6,928 bases of DNA, taken from contig NZMM01000062.1 in assembly GCA_002694585.1 (NCBI GenBank), positions 9,994-16,921 on the forward strand, given 5' to 3'. Made by a program: the position numbers and the translations under genes. Source of the stretch: Methanobacteriota archaeon (lineage in GTDB: Archaea; Thermoplasmatota; Poseidoniia; Poseidoniales; Poseidoniaceae). Position 1 is the stretch's first letter; every line of letters starts with the position of its first letter. The notes beneath the pieces were generated by a model. The model was not told the origin of the DNA and ran no database searches. It was given only the letters and a program-made list of their open reading frames with translations. This document shows, piece by piece, positions 1 through 6,928 of this stretch.

Positions 1-147
1 GACGTGATCGGGGACGTCAACGACGTCGGCACAAGCGATCCTTCCACCCCAGAGGAACCGAGTGCACTCCCCCTCCCAACGTCGCTGCTTCTCGTGGCGG
101 TTTTGCTTGCGGTTTTGCGCCGTCCAAAGCCGATGGAAAAGTCTTGA
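1..147 (+). CDS. C-terminal end of a surface protein with membrane anchor (5' end outside window)
   Basis: Frame 1 is open from the window edge to a TGA at 145-147, giving 48 residues. They read as an acidic stretch (begins DVIGDVNDVGTSD), a Pro/Glu-rich linker (PSTPEEPSALPLP), about 14 strongly hydrophobic residues (SLLLVAVLLAVL) and a basic tail (RRPKPMEKS). Linker, hydrophobic helix and Arg/Lys cluster at the extreme C terminus is the usual tripartite form of archaeal surface-protein anchors, some of which are archaeosortase substrates. That family knowledge suggests a secreted protein whose bulk lies outside the cell and whose end is held in the membrane. I cannot name the protein or the anchor class: the catalytic or adhesive part is off the left edge. 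A 150-base gap separates it from the next gene, so it is probably a different transcription unit. Confidence 0.72.
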   Translation, partial: DVIGDVNDVGTSDPSTPEEPSALPLPTSLLLVAVLLAVLRRPKPMEKS

Positions 148-225
148 TTCTCACGCGCCTGCTGCTCGGGCGAAACATCGGCCTGAACGATGCACGTCGC
201 CCTATTGTGTCAAGAGCACCGTGGG

Positions 226-253
226 AGAATCATTATGTGGGCTGTGAATATCG
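226..253 (+). promoter_or_regulatory. Weak candidate promoter region of the DUF4350-MoxR-DUF58 operon
   Basis: The 150-base gap before the operon must hold its promoter if the operon does not depend on read-through. The only AT-rich stretches are GAGAATCATTATG (226-238) and TGAATAT (244-250). Either could be a poor BRE/TATA pair, placing transcription start near 260-275, around the hairpin at 262-283. Neither matches the archaeal TATA consensus well, so this is only a pointer. Confidence 0.18.
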
Positions 254-261
254 CAGAGATG

Positions 262-283
262 GTGCTACAGTCTCCTGTGGCAC
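262..283 (+). promoter_or_regulatory. Hairpin in leader just before the operon's first ribosome-binding site
   Basis: GTGCTACAG (262-270) pairs with CTGTGGCAC (275-283) across the loop TCTC (271-274). That is nine continuous pairs including one G-U wobble. The hairpin ends three bases before the GAGG ribosome-binding site (287-290) and 14 bases before the ATG at 298. It could be an RNA element affecting translation of the first gene, or in DNA form an operator for a dimeric repressor. The structure is read directly from the sequence; the function is inference. Confidence 0.45.
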
Positions 284-297
284 AATGAGGCGATACC

Positions 298-1881
298 ATG
301 GCCGAAGAGGGCAGCAAGGGACTCAGTCTTGAGTCGTGGCTGCTGGTCGCCCTCATCGTTACCGTCCTGATGGCTGGGACAGTTATCACACTCGTTAGCG
401 CAGGAAAAGACGTTGTCTTTTCACCGTATGAGGAGGTCGACTCCTCGCTCAGCTACCAGCAGATCACCGACGCTCGCTCTTCCTATGGTGAAGGCGGCAT
501 GGGCTACACCATCGCCAACACGATGTCCACCCCGATGCTGGTCAACGACTGGAAGGAACCCCACCGCACTTTGTTGATCATCGCTGCGCCAGAGAAACCC
601 TTCGACGCGGCCGAAGCGGCTGCACTGCACGACTTCGTGACCAAGAAGGGCGGCAAGGTTATCCTCGCTTCTAACTCCTCAAACGCTCAGCCTGTCGCTG
701 ATTTGTTTGGTGTCAAGTTCTTCGGCGACCCTGTGGTTGATCCCTACCGCTACTACGAGATGCAAGGCAACGACGGCAACCCCCTCGCCCCCGACGCTCG
801 GAGGGTCTGGGCGGCCGCCAGCCTGACGCGCAACGTCACCGAAATGCAGGACGAAGCCCGTCAGGCATGCTCCGAAGCGCAGGTCACCTCCCGCGACCTG
901 GACAATTGCCGCCTCCCTGTCCTCTTCCACCGCCCAACGGCCATCCAAGTGCTCGAAGATCAAGACGAATCCGGGCGCACCGTCAGCGTGCTTGCTGCAG
1001 CGTCCACGCCAGCCTTCATCGCCCGTGCCGATTACAACCCTGACAACATCGCGAACCCGGTGCTTGGCGAAGGGAAGACGGGCCTCATCGTGCGCATGGA
1101 CTACCCTGTCGACGGCGTTCTTGACACCATCACCGGCGGCGGGCAAGGGCAGATTGGGGTCACGGGAAGCATCGTCTTCGTCGCCGACCACTCTGTCTTT
1201 GCAAACCACATGTGGACGTGGGAGAAAGCCGACACGACCGGCAAGTTGCAATGCGACAGTCCGCAATACGAAGCGCGTGATGCCGCCACGTGTTGGACCA
1301 CGGACAGCCAAGGCATCGACCAAGGCGACAATGCATGGGACGGCAACCAGCGTTACTTCACCGGACTCGTGGGCTCCATGATGGAACACGACAACGAGGA
1401 ATTGTCGTCCACGGTGTACCGCACCAACTCCAACTTCAACGTCGTCTTCGACGAAAGCCGCCACGTGGCCGGCGCATTGACCATGCCCTTCACCGAAGCC
1501 GTCGGCGCCGTGGTCCTGCTGACCAGCGATGGGCTGCTCAAGTGGCTCATCGGCATGAACCTCTTCGCCCTCTTGGCCATCGCCATCATGGTCGTGCCAG
1601 AGAAGGAAAACTGGCGCCACGTCTTCGACCTCACCCGATTCAGGGAGCGTCCAACCAAGTTGGACCCGACACAGTACCAACGCCGGACCAGGGAAGCATT
1701 CCTGTCCAAGGTTCGGCAACTCCACGACCTGACCCGCGACGACTTCGCACGCAAGTCGCCTGCGGAAATCATGCAAATGGTGCGCGAGCCGCGCCTGGTT
1801 GAGCTGGTCAGCTCAAACCGCGACTATTCCAACGATGAACTGAGGGAGTTGATCCCGCACATCCGTCGTTGGGGAAAGTAA
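298..1881 (+). CDS. DUF4350-like membrane protein with large extracytoplasmic domain
   Basis: This 527-residue protein has an N-terminal membrane helix (about residues 14-36), a large domain (about 37-412), a second helix (about 415-436) and a charged C-terminal tail (437-527) that is probably cytoplasmic. Residues 90-135 (RTLLIIAAPEKPF, then HDFVTKKGGKVILAS) match the alpha/beta core typical of DUF4350, where a hydrophobic strand is followed by a helix and a GG turn. The VVFDESRH segment at 382-389 resembles the family's conserved acidic-His motif. The function of DUF4350 is unknown, and its genes often sit beside MoxR and DUF58 genes, as here. All four cysteines lie in the large domain as two C-X12-C pairs (191/204 and 319/332), which suggests disulfides outside the cell. 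The ATG at 298 is supported by GAGG at 287-290 with a 7-base spacer and by the membrane helix that follows. The gene ends 17 bases before the MoxR start, so the two are surely cotranscribed. Confidence 0.8.
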   Translation: MAEEGSKGLSLESWLLVALIVTVLMAGTVITLVSAGKDVVFSPYEEVDSSLSYQQITDARSSYGEGGMGYTIANTMSTPMLVNDWKEPHRTLLIIAAPEKPFDAAEAAALHDFVTKKGGKVILASNSSNAQPVADLFGVKFFGDPVVDPYRYYEMQGNDGNPLAPDARRVWAAASLTRNVTEMQDEARQACSEAQVTSRDLDNCRLPVLFHRPTAIQVLEDQDESGRTVSVLAAASTPAFIARADYNPDNIANPVLGEGKTGLIVRMDYPVDGVLDTITGGGQGQIGVTGSIVFVADHSVFANHMWTWEKADTTGKLQCDSPQYEARDAATCWTTDSQGIDQGDNAWDGNQRYFTGLVGSMMEHDNEELSSTVYRTNSNFNVVFDESRHVAGALTMPFTEAVGAVVLLTSDGLLKWLIGMNLFALLAIAIMVVPEKENWRHVFDLTRFRERPTKLDPTQYQRRTREAFLSKVRQLHDLTRDDFARKSPAEIMQMVREPRLVELVSSNRDYSNDELRELIPHIRRWGK

Positions 1882-1884
1882 CCT

Positions 1885-1890
1885 AGGAGG
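1885..1890 (+). promoter_or_regulatory. Strong ribosome-binding site of the MoxR gene
   Basis: AGGAGG lies eight bases before the ATG at 1899 and four bases after the DUF4350 stop. A perfect site at ideal spacing fixes the MoxR start, and so shows that the Pro/Ala tract following the ATG is translated rather than being an overlong start call. Confidence 0.85.
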
Positions 1891-1898
1891 AACAAACC

Positions 1899-3029
<1,131 letters not shown>

Positions 3030-3066
3030 GGTCGTTCACGTCATCTGAATCGGAGAGTGGGCCGCC

Positions 3067-4380
3067 ATGTGGAGCCGTAAATCAGCGATGCTCGGCAGCC
3101 TTGCTGTCGCGATGTACTTGCTCGGCCTCACCTTGCGAAATTCGCAGTTGGTGACCATCGCCGTGGTCATCTTCGTGATTTTGACTTGGGCCGCCCTCTT
3201 TGGTGGACACGCCGACGTCGCCTCCTCCGGACGTCGGTCAGAAGAGTTCACCGGAGAGGAGGGCATGGCCCTCGGCAACGTCTCTGCGATGCGAAAGATG
3301 TCCAGTGCGCGCCTCTTCGAGGACGGTGAGTTGAGCGTCACGCTCAGAATGCAGAATCATTCAGGCTTGGCAAAGATCCTCGAGGTGCGCGACCGCGTCC
3401 CCGAGGTCATGCGCATCAAATCCGGTTCGAACTACATCCTGATGGAACTCGGCCCACGCCGTGAGACCTTCATCGAGTACACCGTCGAGTGTCCCCTTCG
3501 AGGCTTCTACAGCCTTGGCCCGGTTGCGGTCCGGATGCAGGACGCCTTCGGACTGTTCCACCGTGAGAAGGAGCTCCACGTCTACAACGACTTCCTGGTC
3601 TTTCCCAAGATGGAGGACCTCAAGGAGACCTTCGTCAAGTCACGCGTGCCGAAGATTTTCACCGGTGCGGTCAACATCCGACAGCCCGGTCCAGGTTCGG
3701 AGTTCTACTCCCTGCGCGAGTATTTCGAAGGCGACTCCTTCCGGGCGATCAACTGGTCTGCTTACGCCCGCTCTGGGAAACTCATGGTCAACGAACGCGA
3801 GCGTGACGCGGTGTCCGACGTGATTATCCTCGTCGATTCCCGTTCCGTCGCCGAGACCGGTCCCGTCAGCCGCAACGCGCTGGTGTACTCCACGCGTGCC
3901 GCCGCTTCGCTGGCCAAGTACTTCCTCGGCCGTCGTGACTCGGTCGGTGTCATCGTCTACGGCGACGAGGTCGTCAGCGTTGACCGGGACACGGGCAAGA
4001 AGCAGCTGTATGTGATTTTGACGAAGCTGGCCGGTGCCGTGGCGAAGGGCAACACACCGCTACAGGTCGTCGTGAACCGCATCTTGCCCCACATCAACAA
4101 GGGGAGCCCGATCATCGTCCTCAGCAACCTCGAGGATGACCCGACCGTCGTCAATGCGCTGCGCGACTTCCGTGCACGCGACTTCGACGTGACCGTCCTC
4201 TCCCCCTCGTCCCTTGAGTTTGAATTCGATGCGAAGCGCCTCGACCGCACCGGGTACGAAGTGCTCAAGACCGAGCGCGACGTCTTGATCGGTGAACTTC
4301 GGGGGCTCGGTGTCAACATCATGGATTGGGAGCCCGACATGCTCCTTTCGACGGCTCTCGCAGGAGCGCGAGGATTCTGA
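3067..4380 (+). CDS. DUF58-domain (vWA-like) membrane-anchored protein
   Basis: This 437-residue protein starts with two hydrophobic helices (about residues 8-23 and 26-43), followed by a beta-rich region and the DUF58 signature. The signature spans residues 208-246: GPGSEFYSLREYFEGDSFR, then INWSAYAR, then a NERERD segment. DUF58 proteins are vWA-like partners of MoxR ATPases. The vWA strand follows at 251-261 (DVIILVDSRSV). A classical metal-site motif is D-x-S-x-S, but here Asp257 is followed by S-R-S, one residue short, so metal binding may be altered or lost. The rest of the domain contains NALVYSTRAAASLAKYFLG and later SPIIVLSNLEDD, as expected for vWA-like strands. The ATG at 3067 has a modest GGAG (3052-3055) upstream and is followed directly by the membrane helices. 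The gene follows MoxR by 37 bases and precedes the six-helix gene by nine. Most of the protein probably faces the cytoplasm, where MoxR can reach it (inference). Confidence 0.9.
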   Translation: MWSRKSAMLGSLAVAMYLLGLTLRNSQLVTIAVVIFVILTWAALFGGHADVASSGRRSEEFTGEEGMALGNVSAMRKMSSARLFEDGELSVTLRMQNHSGLAKILEVRDRVPEVMRIKSGSNYILMELGPRRETFIEYTVECPLRGFYSLGPVAVRMQDAFGLFHREKELHVYNDFLVFPKMEDLKETFVKSRVPKIFTGAVNIRQPGPGSEFYSLREYFEGDSFRAINWSAYARSGKLMVNERERDAVSDVIILVDSRSVAETGPVSRNALVYSTRAAASLAKYFLGRRDSVGVIVYGDEVVSVDRDTGKKQLYVILTKLAGAVAKGNTPLQVVVNRILPHINKGSPIIVLSNLEDDPTVVNALRDFRARDFDVTVLSPSSLEFEFDAKRLDRTGYEVLKTERDVLIGELRGLGVNIMDWEPDMLLSTALAGARGF

Positions 4381-4389
4381 GGTGAGGTC

Positions 4390-5310
4390 ATGGCAGCAAA
4401 AACGTCTGGAGACACCGCTCACCTGTACGACAGCAAGACCGTTCGGTCCTCCGCTCCCAGCCGGAAAAAGCTGGCAGGAAATGCTGGAATCGGCACGGAA
4501 ATCCCCAAGGACGCCATTCCGGAGATTCAGATTCCCTCCTTTGTGGAAAGCCTCCTTGGTGGCCCCTTGGTGCCGAAGATGAAATTCCTCCCTCCCGACA
4601 AGATGGTCCAGAACCTCCAACTTGCGGTGTACGGGATCCTCATCGCTTTGGCCTTCCTGACGCTCATCGTCTCCCCAGGAGCTGGCACCATCTGGTACAT
4701 GCTGACCGGGAGCATCGGTGTGGCGACCACCATCCAAGTTGTCGTCATTGCCTTGGCGACGATCGCAGGATTCGTTGGGACCTTCCGTCGCGACGGACGG
4801 TACCTCTTGGCGTCCAACGTGCTCTTCATCCTCGCCATCCTGCGGTTTGCTTCTTCGAAGGTCGCGCTTTCCTTCGATCCCTTCGGGCTTGCTGAACGTC
4901 CTTTCCTGCTCAGCAGCTTGGTCGTGGTCTATGCGGTCTTCCTCATCATGTACATCGAAATCGGCAACGGTGTGTTGCGCTACAGCATGCTGGACACCAG
5001 CATTCGCACCAACGAAGTGTACGTCATGAATCCCGGCAAGATCGTGGGGAAGTACCACCGCGCCCTCGTCCTCAATCCCATCATTTCCATTGTGCTGGCC
5101 ACGCTCGTGCTCTCCGCCAACACCATTCTCCCCGCCTTGGTTGGTGTGCTGTCCAGCAACACCGCTCGTCGTCTTGAGGAGTCCGTCGAACTGACCTCAG
5201 TGTACGGCGTCGCGCTCGGCACGCTGTTCGTGTTCCTCGTCACTGGAGCCCTCTTCGCGCTCAACCTGCCGGTGCATTTGCAGCGCTGGCGCGAGAGCCG
5301 TGAAGCATGA
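4390..5310 (+). CDS. Unrecognised protein with about six membrane helices, last gene of the MoxR operon
   Basis: I do not recognise a family for this 306-residue protein. The first 75 or so residues are polar, with a Lys/Ser/Thr-rich start (SKTVRSSAPSRKKL), and look cytoplasmic. About six membrane helices follow, near residues 78-95, 107-130, 138-154, 172-189, 226-247 and 271-293, and a short basic C-terminal tail ends in QRWRESREA. The stretch of about 35 residues between helices 4 and 5 (190-225) is polar. Nine bases separate it from the DUF58 gene, and GGTGA (4381-4385) lies four bases before the ATG, so it is translated as the fourth member of the operon. Its position suggests it is the membrane base or a client of the MoxR-DUF58-DUF4350 set, but nothing in the sequence proves that. 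Its stop codon TGA (5308-5310) touches the stop of the aspartate kinase gene on the other strand. Confidence 0.82.
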   Translation: MAAKTSGDTAHLYDSKTVRSSAPSRKKLAGNAGIGTEIPKDAIPEIQIPSFVESLLGGPLVPKMKFLPPDKMVQNLQLAVYGILIALAFLTLIVSPGAGTIWYMLTGSIGVATTIQVVVIALATIAGFVGTFRRDGRYLLASNVLFILAILRFASSKVALSFDPFGLAERPFLLSSLVVVYAVFLIMYIEIGNGVLRYSMLDTSIRTNEVYVMNPGKIVGKYHRALVLNPIISIVLATLVLSANTILPALVGVLSSNTARRLEESVELTSVYGVALGTLFVFLVTGALFALNLPVHLQRWRESREA

Positions 5311-5313
5311 TCA
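5308..5313. other. Zero-gap convergent junction: palindromic double stop TGATCA
   Basis: TGA at 5308-5310 ends the plus-strand operon, and TCA at 5311-5313 is the complement of the TGA that ends the minus-strand aspartate kinase gene. Together they form the perfect palindrome TGATCA with no base between genes. Each transcript's 3' end must therefore lie inside the opposing gene, or transcription must stop exactly at the junction. Confidence 0.9.
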
Positions 5314-6624
5314 CGCCTTGGCAAGCCAAGAGGATGTCCTTGCTGTTTGTTCCAAAGCGAGTTTCACGTGGTCCCGTGGGACCAAAACTCGGATCCTTCG
5401 CGTGTCGTGGTCGACCACATCCACGTCGTCCATGCTGAGGTCGTGGAGCCAAGCCTCAGGATCTTTCCACGACCCGATGAAGGTGATCATGGCCGAGGCC
5501 TCTCCGACGCGGTTGACCTCCATTCCAAGCACCCTAAGCGATGCTTCGACGGCCTTGACGCCGCTGGCGTCCACGATGAGTCGGATGCCGTCCACCCAGG
5601 ACAGGGAGGCGTGCACGCTGAGCCCGTGATTGGCCAGTTGCGTCAGCAACGCCGCCTGTTGCGTACCAGGGGTGCCTACCGGCGGGAAGGTGACCTCGAT
5701 GGCGCACACGTCCATGGTGCACGCCGCTGCAAGAAGGCCTGAGTCGGTGATGAGATCAGGGCCGATGGTGGTCGCTGCGGGGTTGCTCAGTGGCTCGCTC
5801 AGGTGACGCACTTCGATGGGGATCCCGTCAGCAATGCAGGGGCCAACGGTCGCTGGATGCAGCACTGTGGCGTCCAATCCAGCGGCCATCCGAGCCAATT
5901 CGTAGGGGACATAGGCGATCGGTTCGGTGTCGATGCCCCACCTGGGATTCACGGGATGAATGCCACGGACGTCCTTCCACAAAATGACGCGCCGAGCGCC
6001 AAGCAGGTGGGCAACGGCCGTGGCCGTGTGGTCTGAGCCACCCCGTCCAAGCAAAGCGAGGGCGCCATCCCGTCCAGATCCAAGCCATCCGGTGATGACG
6101 GGGATGCCGTGGAGGATGCTCCGGTCGAATTTTTGGGCGCTCTGTTCCAAATCGACGGCGTCCGCTTCGAGCGTGCCCGAGAGCATCATTCCGATGTCCT
6201 CTGCACCCACGGCATGAGCCGGAAAACCGCACCTGCGGAGGTGGTGAGCGATGACCAAAGCCGAGAGCCGTTCACCTGAGGCCAAGAGTTGAATCCGTGC
6301 ATCGTCATCGGTAGGGTCTGCTCGCCGTCGCCTCAGGGCTTCTTCCATCGTGATCAGCACACGCTCAAACCTGCTCCCATCGCGGCCACGGTCGAGGCGA
6401 GGTGCGAACATCAGGTGATGAGACCGAAGGTCGGACACCAACCGTTCTGCGTACCTTGGATCGTCCACGGCGCGCAGCAACCGGTCCGTGGTGCCCCACA
6501 GCGCGGACACGACGACAGCTGCCGGACCGTCGTCTTCGGCGATGCGGTCGGCCAAACGGTCCAAGTCAGGAGCCCCACGGAGGACGGACCCCCCGAATTT
6601 GTGCACCGTCCATGCCTCACCCAT
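5311..6624 (-). CDS. Aspartate kinase (monofunctional, with C-terminal ACT region)
   Basis: This 437-residue protein catalyses ATP-dependent phosphorylation of L-aspartate to 4-phospho-L-aspartate, the entry to the aspartate family (Lys, Thr, Met) and to aspartate semialdehyde. Amino-acid-kinase motifs appear in order: HKFGGSV (8-14), VVVSALWGTTDRLL (37-50), LASGERLSA (114-122), VITGWLGS (176-183), LGRGGSDHTATAVA (192-205), LWKDVRGI (215-222) with NPR (226-228), and VLHPATV. Substrate and nucleotide residues expected in the family (Lys9, Thr45/Thr46, Glu118, Arg194, Asp198) are present. Two variations stand out: the first motif is one residue shorter than the usual KFGGTSV, and the WTDV of many homologues is WKDV. 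After about residue 290 come two ACT-like segments, probably binding a feedback amino acid. The ATG is supported by GGGGAGG eight bases upstream and by the family N terminus. The gene overlaps the aroC end by eight bases, so the two are cotranscribed. A lysC-type name is possible, but the regulatory amino acid cannot be read from the sequence. Confidence 0.9.
   Translation of the reverse strand: MGEAWTVHKFGGSVLRGAPDLDRLADRIAEDDGPAAVVVSALWGTTDRLLRAVDDPRYAERLVSDLRSHHLMFAPRLDRGRDGSRFERVLITMEEALRRRRADPTDDDARIQLLASGERLSALVIAHHLRRCGFPAHAVGAEDIGMMLSGTLEADAVDLEQSAQKFDRSILHGIPVITGWLGSGRDGALALLGRGGSDHTATAVAHLLGARRVILWKDVRGIHPVNPRWGIDTEPIAYVPYELARMAAGLDATVLHPATVGPCIADGIPIEVRHLSEPLSNPAATTIGPDLITDSGLLAAACTMDVCAIEVTFPPVGTPGTQQAALLTQLANHGLSVHASLSWVDGIRLIVDASGVKAVEASLRVLGMEVNRVGEASAMITFIGSWKDPEAWLHDLSMDDVDVVDHDTRRIRVLVPRDHVKLALEQTARTSSWLAKA
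5317..5330 (+). terminator. Candidate 3' hairpin after the plus-strand operon, inside the aspartate kinase gene
   Basis: CTTGGC (5317-5322) and GCCAAG (5325-5330) form a perfect inverted repeat around AA. As RNA the innermost pair would open, leaving about five pairs with a four-base loop. It begins six bases after the plus-strand stop and is followed by a moderately T-rich stretch (5334-5351, including TGTTTGTT). This could help end the forward transcript. It encodes the last residues of aspartate kinase (…SWLAKA) on the other strand, so the symmetry may be coincidental. Confidence 0.28.
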
Positions 6625-6928
6625 TCAGGTAGCCTCCCCGGAGTGCAAGGTCGGCCACCACCAAGGCCGCGATGGCTTCCACCACCGCGACACCCCGGGG
6701 GGCGAGCACCGGGTCGTGTCGGCCTTTGACCGACAACGTGCTGGCTTCGCCGGTGGTCAAATCGACGGTAGGCATCGGTTGGGGGATGCTCGAGGGCGGC
6801 TTGAGGGTCAACCGGACGACCAAATCTGAGGCTGAAGCCATGCCGCCAAGCGCTCCTTCAGCGACCTCAGTGCGCAATTCAGGTCCATTGTCCGTCGGAT
6901 ACCAGCCGCCGTGGTGGTCCGAACCTCG
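6617..6928 (-). CDS. aroC: Chorismate synthase, C-terminal part (5' end outside window)
   Basis: Reading leftward from the window edge, 103 residues lead to TGA at 6619-6617. Chorismate synthase converts 5-enolpyruvylshikimate-3-phosphate to chorismate with reduced FMN, the last shikimate-pathway step. The visible part starts RGSDHHGGWYP and contains GALGGMASASDLVVRLTLKP, PSSIPQP, TVDLTTGE, VKGRHDP and a final helix VAVVEAIAALVVADLALR, all in family order. The KGRHDP motif, whose Arg and Asp lie at the FMN/substrate site, is intact. The usual NNxGGxxGGxxNG motif reads EVAEGALGGMASA here, losing the paired Asn and the later Asn-Gly. That is unusual; whether it is a lineage trait or alters activity is unknown. 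The frame has no stop up to the window edge, and an internal TTG near 6877 is not the true start. The last eight bases overlap the aspartate kinase gene. Confidence 0.88.
   Translation of the reverse strand, partial: RGSDHHGGWYPTDNGPELRTEVAEGALGGMASASDLVVRLTLKPPSSIPQPMPTVDLTTGEASTLSVKGRHDPVLAPRGVAVVEAIAALVVADLALRGGYLNG
6633..6639 (-). promoter_or_regulatory. Ribosome-binding site of the aspartate kinase gene, inside aroC
   Basis: On the minus strand GGGGAGG (6639 down to 6633) lies eight bases before the aspartate kinase ATG (6624-6622), within the last codons of aroC. It confirms the chosen start and shows that the downstream gene has its own ribosome entry despite the overlap. Confidence 0.75.

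Noticed and set aside
156..172. Small inverted repeat CGCCT/GGGCG with a seven-base loop after the upstream gene's stop
   Set aside because: Only five pairs, one of them a wobble, and no T-run follows. Too weak to call a terminator.
62..332. Two short plus-strand frames (61 and 62 codons) in the left part of the window
   Set aside because: One is out of frame with the clear surface-anchor end and the other overlaps the DUF4350 start. Both are Arg/Cys-rich with no ribosome-binding site, typical of chance frames.
679..1776. A 365-codon open frame on the minus strand within the DUF4350 gene
   Set aside because: Its composition (rich in Val, Gly, Asp, His) is typical of an antisense shadow, with no motif or ribosome-binding context, and it is fully covered by a convincing gene.
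4060..5058. A 332-codon open frame on the minus strand across the DUF58/six-helix boundary
   Set aside because: It crosses two well-supported genes and reads as a charged low-quality sequence without a family signature.
6289..6829. Plus-strand open frames opposite aspartate kinase and aroC
   Set aside because: They are Arg/Pro/His-rich and overlap two genes with clear family motifs on the other strand.

Overview
The window looks like chromosomal DNA of a GC-rich archaeon. A marine Euryarchaeota lineage such as Poseidoniales (Marine Group II) is my best guess. This rests on the archaeal style of the MoxR/DUF58/DUF4350 cluster, ribosome-binding sites matching the archaeal anti-Shine-Dalgarno (GAGG, GGTGA, AGGAGG), and the look of the proteins. 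It is inference: no rRNA or lineage marker gene is present.

Layout, left to right. (1) Positions 1-147 hold the last 48 codons of an upstream plus-strand gene. Its acidic, Pro-rich linker, hydrophobic helix and basic tail mark the C-terminal anchor of a cell-surface protein. (2) Positions 148-297 are non-coding, with a 9-bp hairpin (262-283) just before the ribosome-binding site of the next gene. (3) Positions 298-5310 are a tight four-gene plus-strand operon: a DUF4350-like membrane protein, a MoxR-type AAA+ ATPase with an unusual N-terminal Pro/Ala tract, a DUF58 (vWA-like) membrane-anchored protein, and an unrecognised protein with about six membrane helices. (4) Positions 5311-6928 are a minus-strand pair read right to left: the 3' part of aroC (chorismate synthase) overlapping by 8 bases with an aspartate kinase gene. 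The two operons converge with no intergenic base: their stop codons form the palindrome TGATCA at 5308-5313.

How they may work together. MoxR ATPases next to DUF58/vWA proteins are a known chaperone-like pairing. Here the partners are mostly membrane-anchored, so a membrane-associated remodelling or assembly machine, perhaps for envelope proteins, is a reasonable but unproven reading. On the other strand, aspartate kinase makes aspartyl phosphate, the precursor of aspartate semialdehyde. Many archaea feed that compound into the alternative start of the shikimate pathway, which ends at chorismate synthase, so the aroC-aspartate kinase overlap makes metabolic sense.

The main oddities are the Pro/Ala tract with its C8 run, a non-canonical metal-site motif in DUF58, an altered C-terminal motif in chorismate synthase, the pre-start hairpin and the zero-gap convergent junction. 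I see no tRNA, rRNA, CRISPR array, insertion sequence or phage gene.
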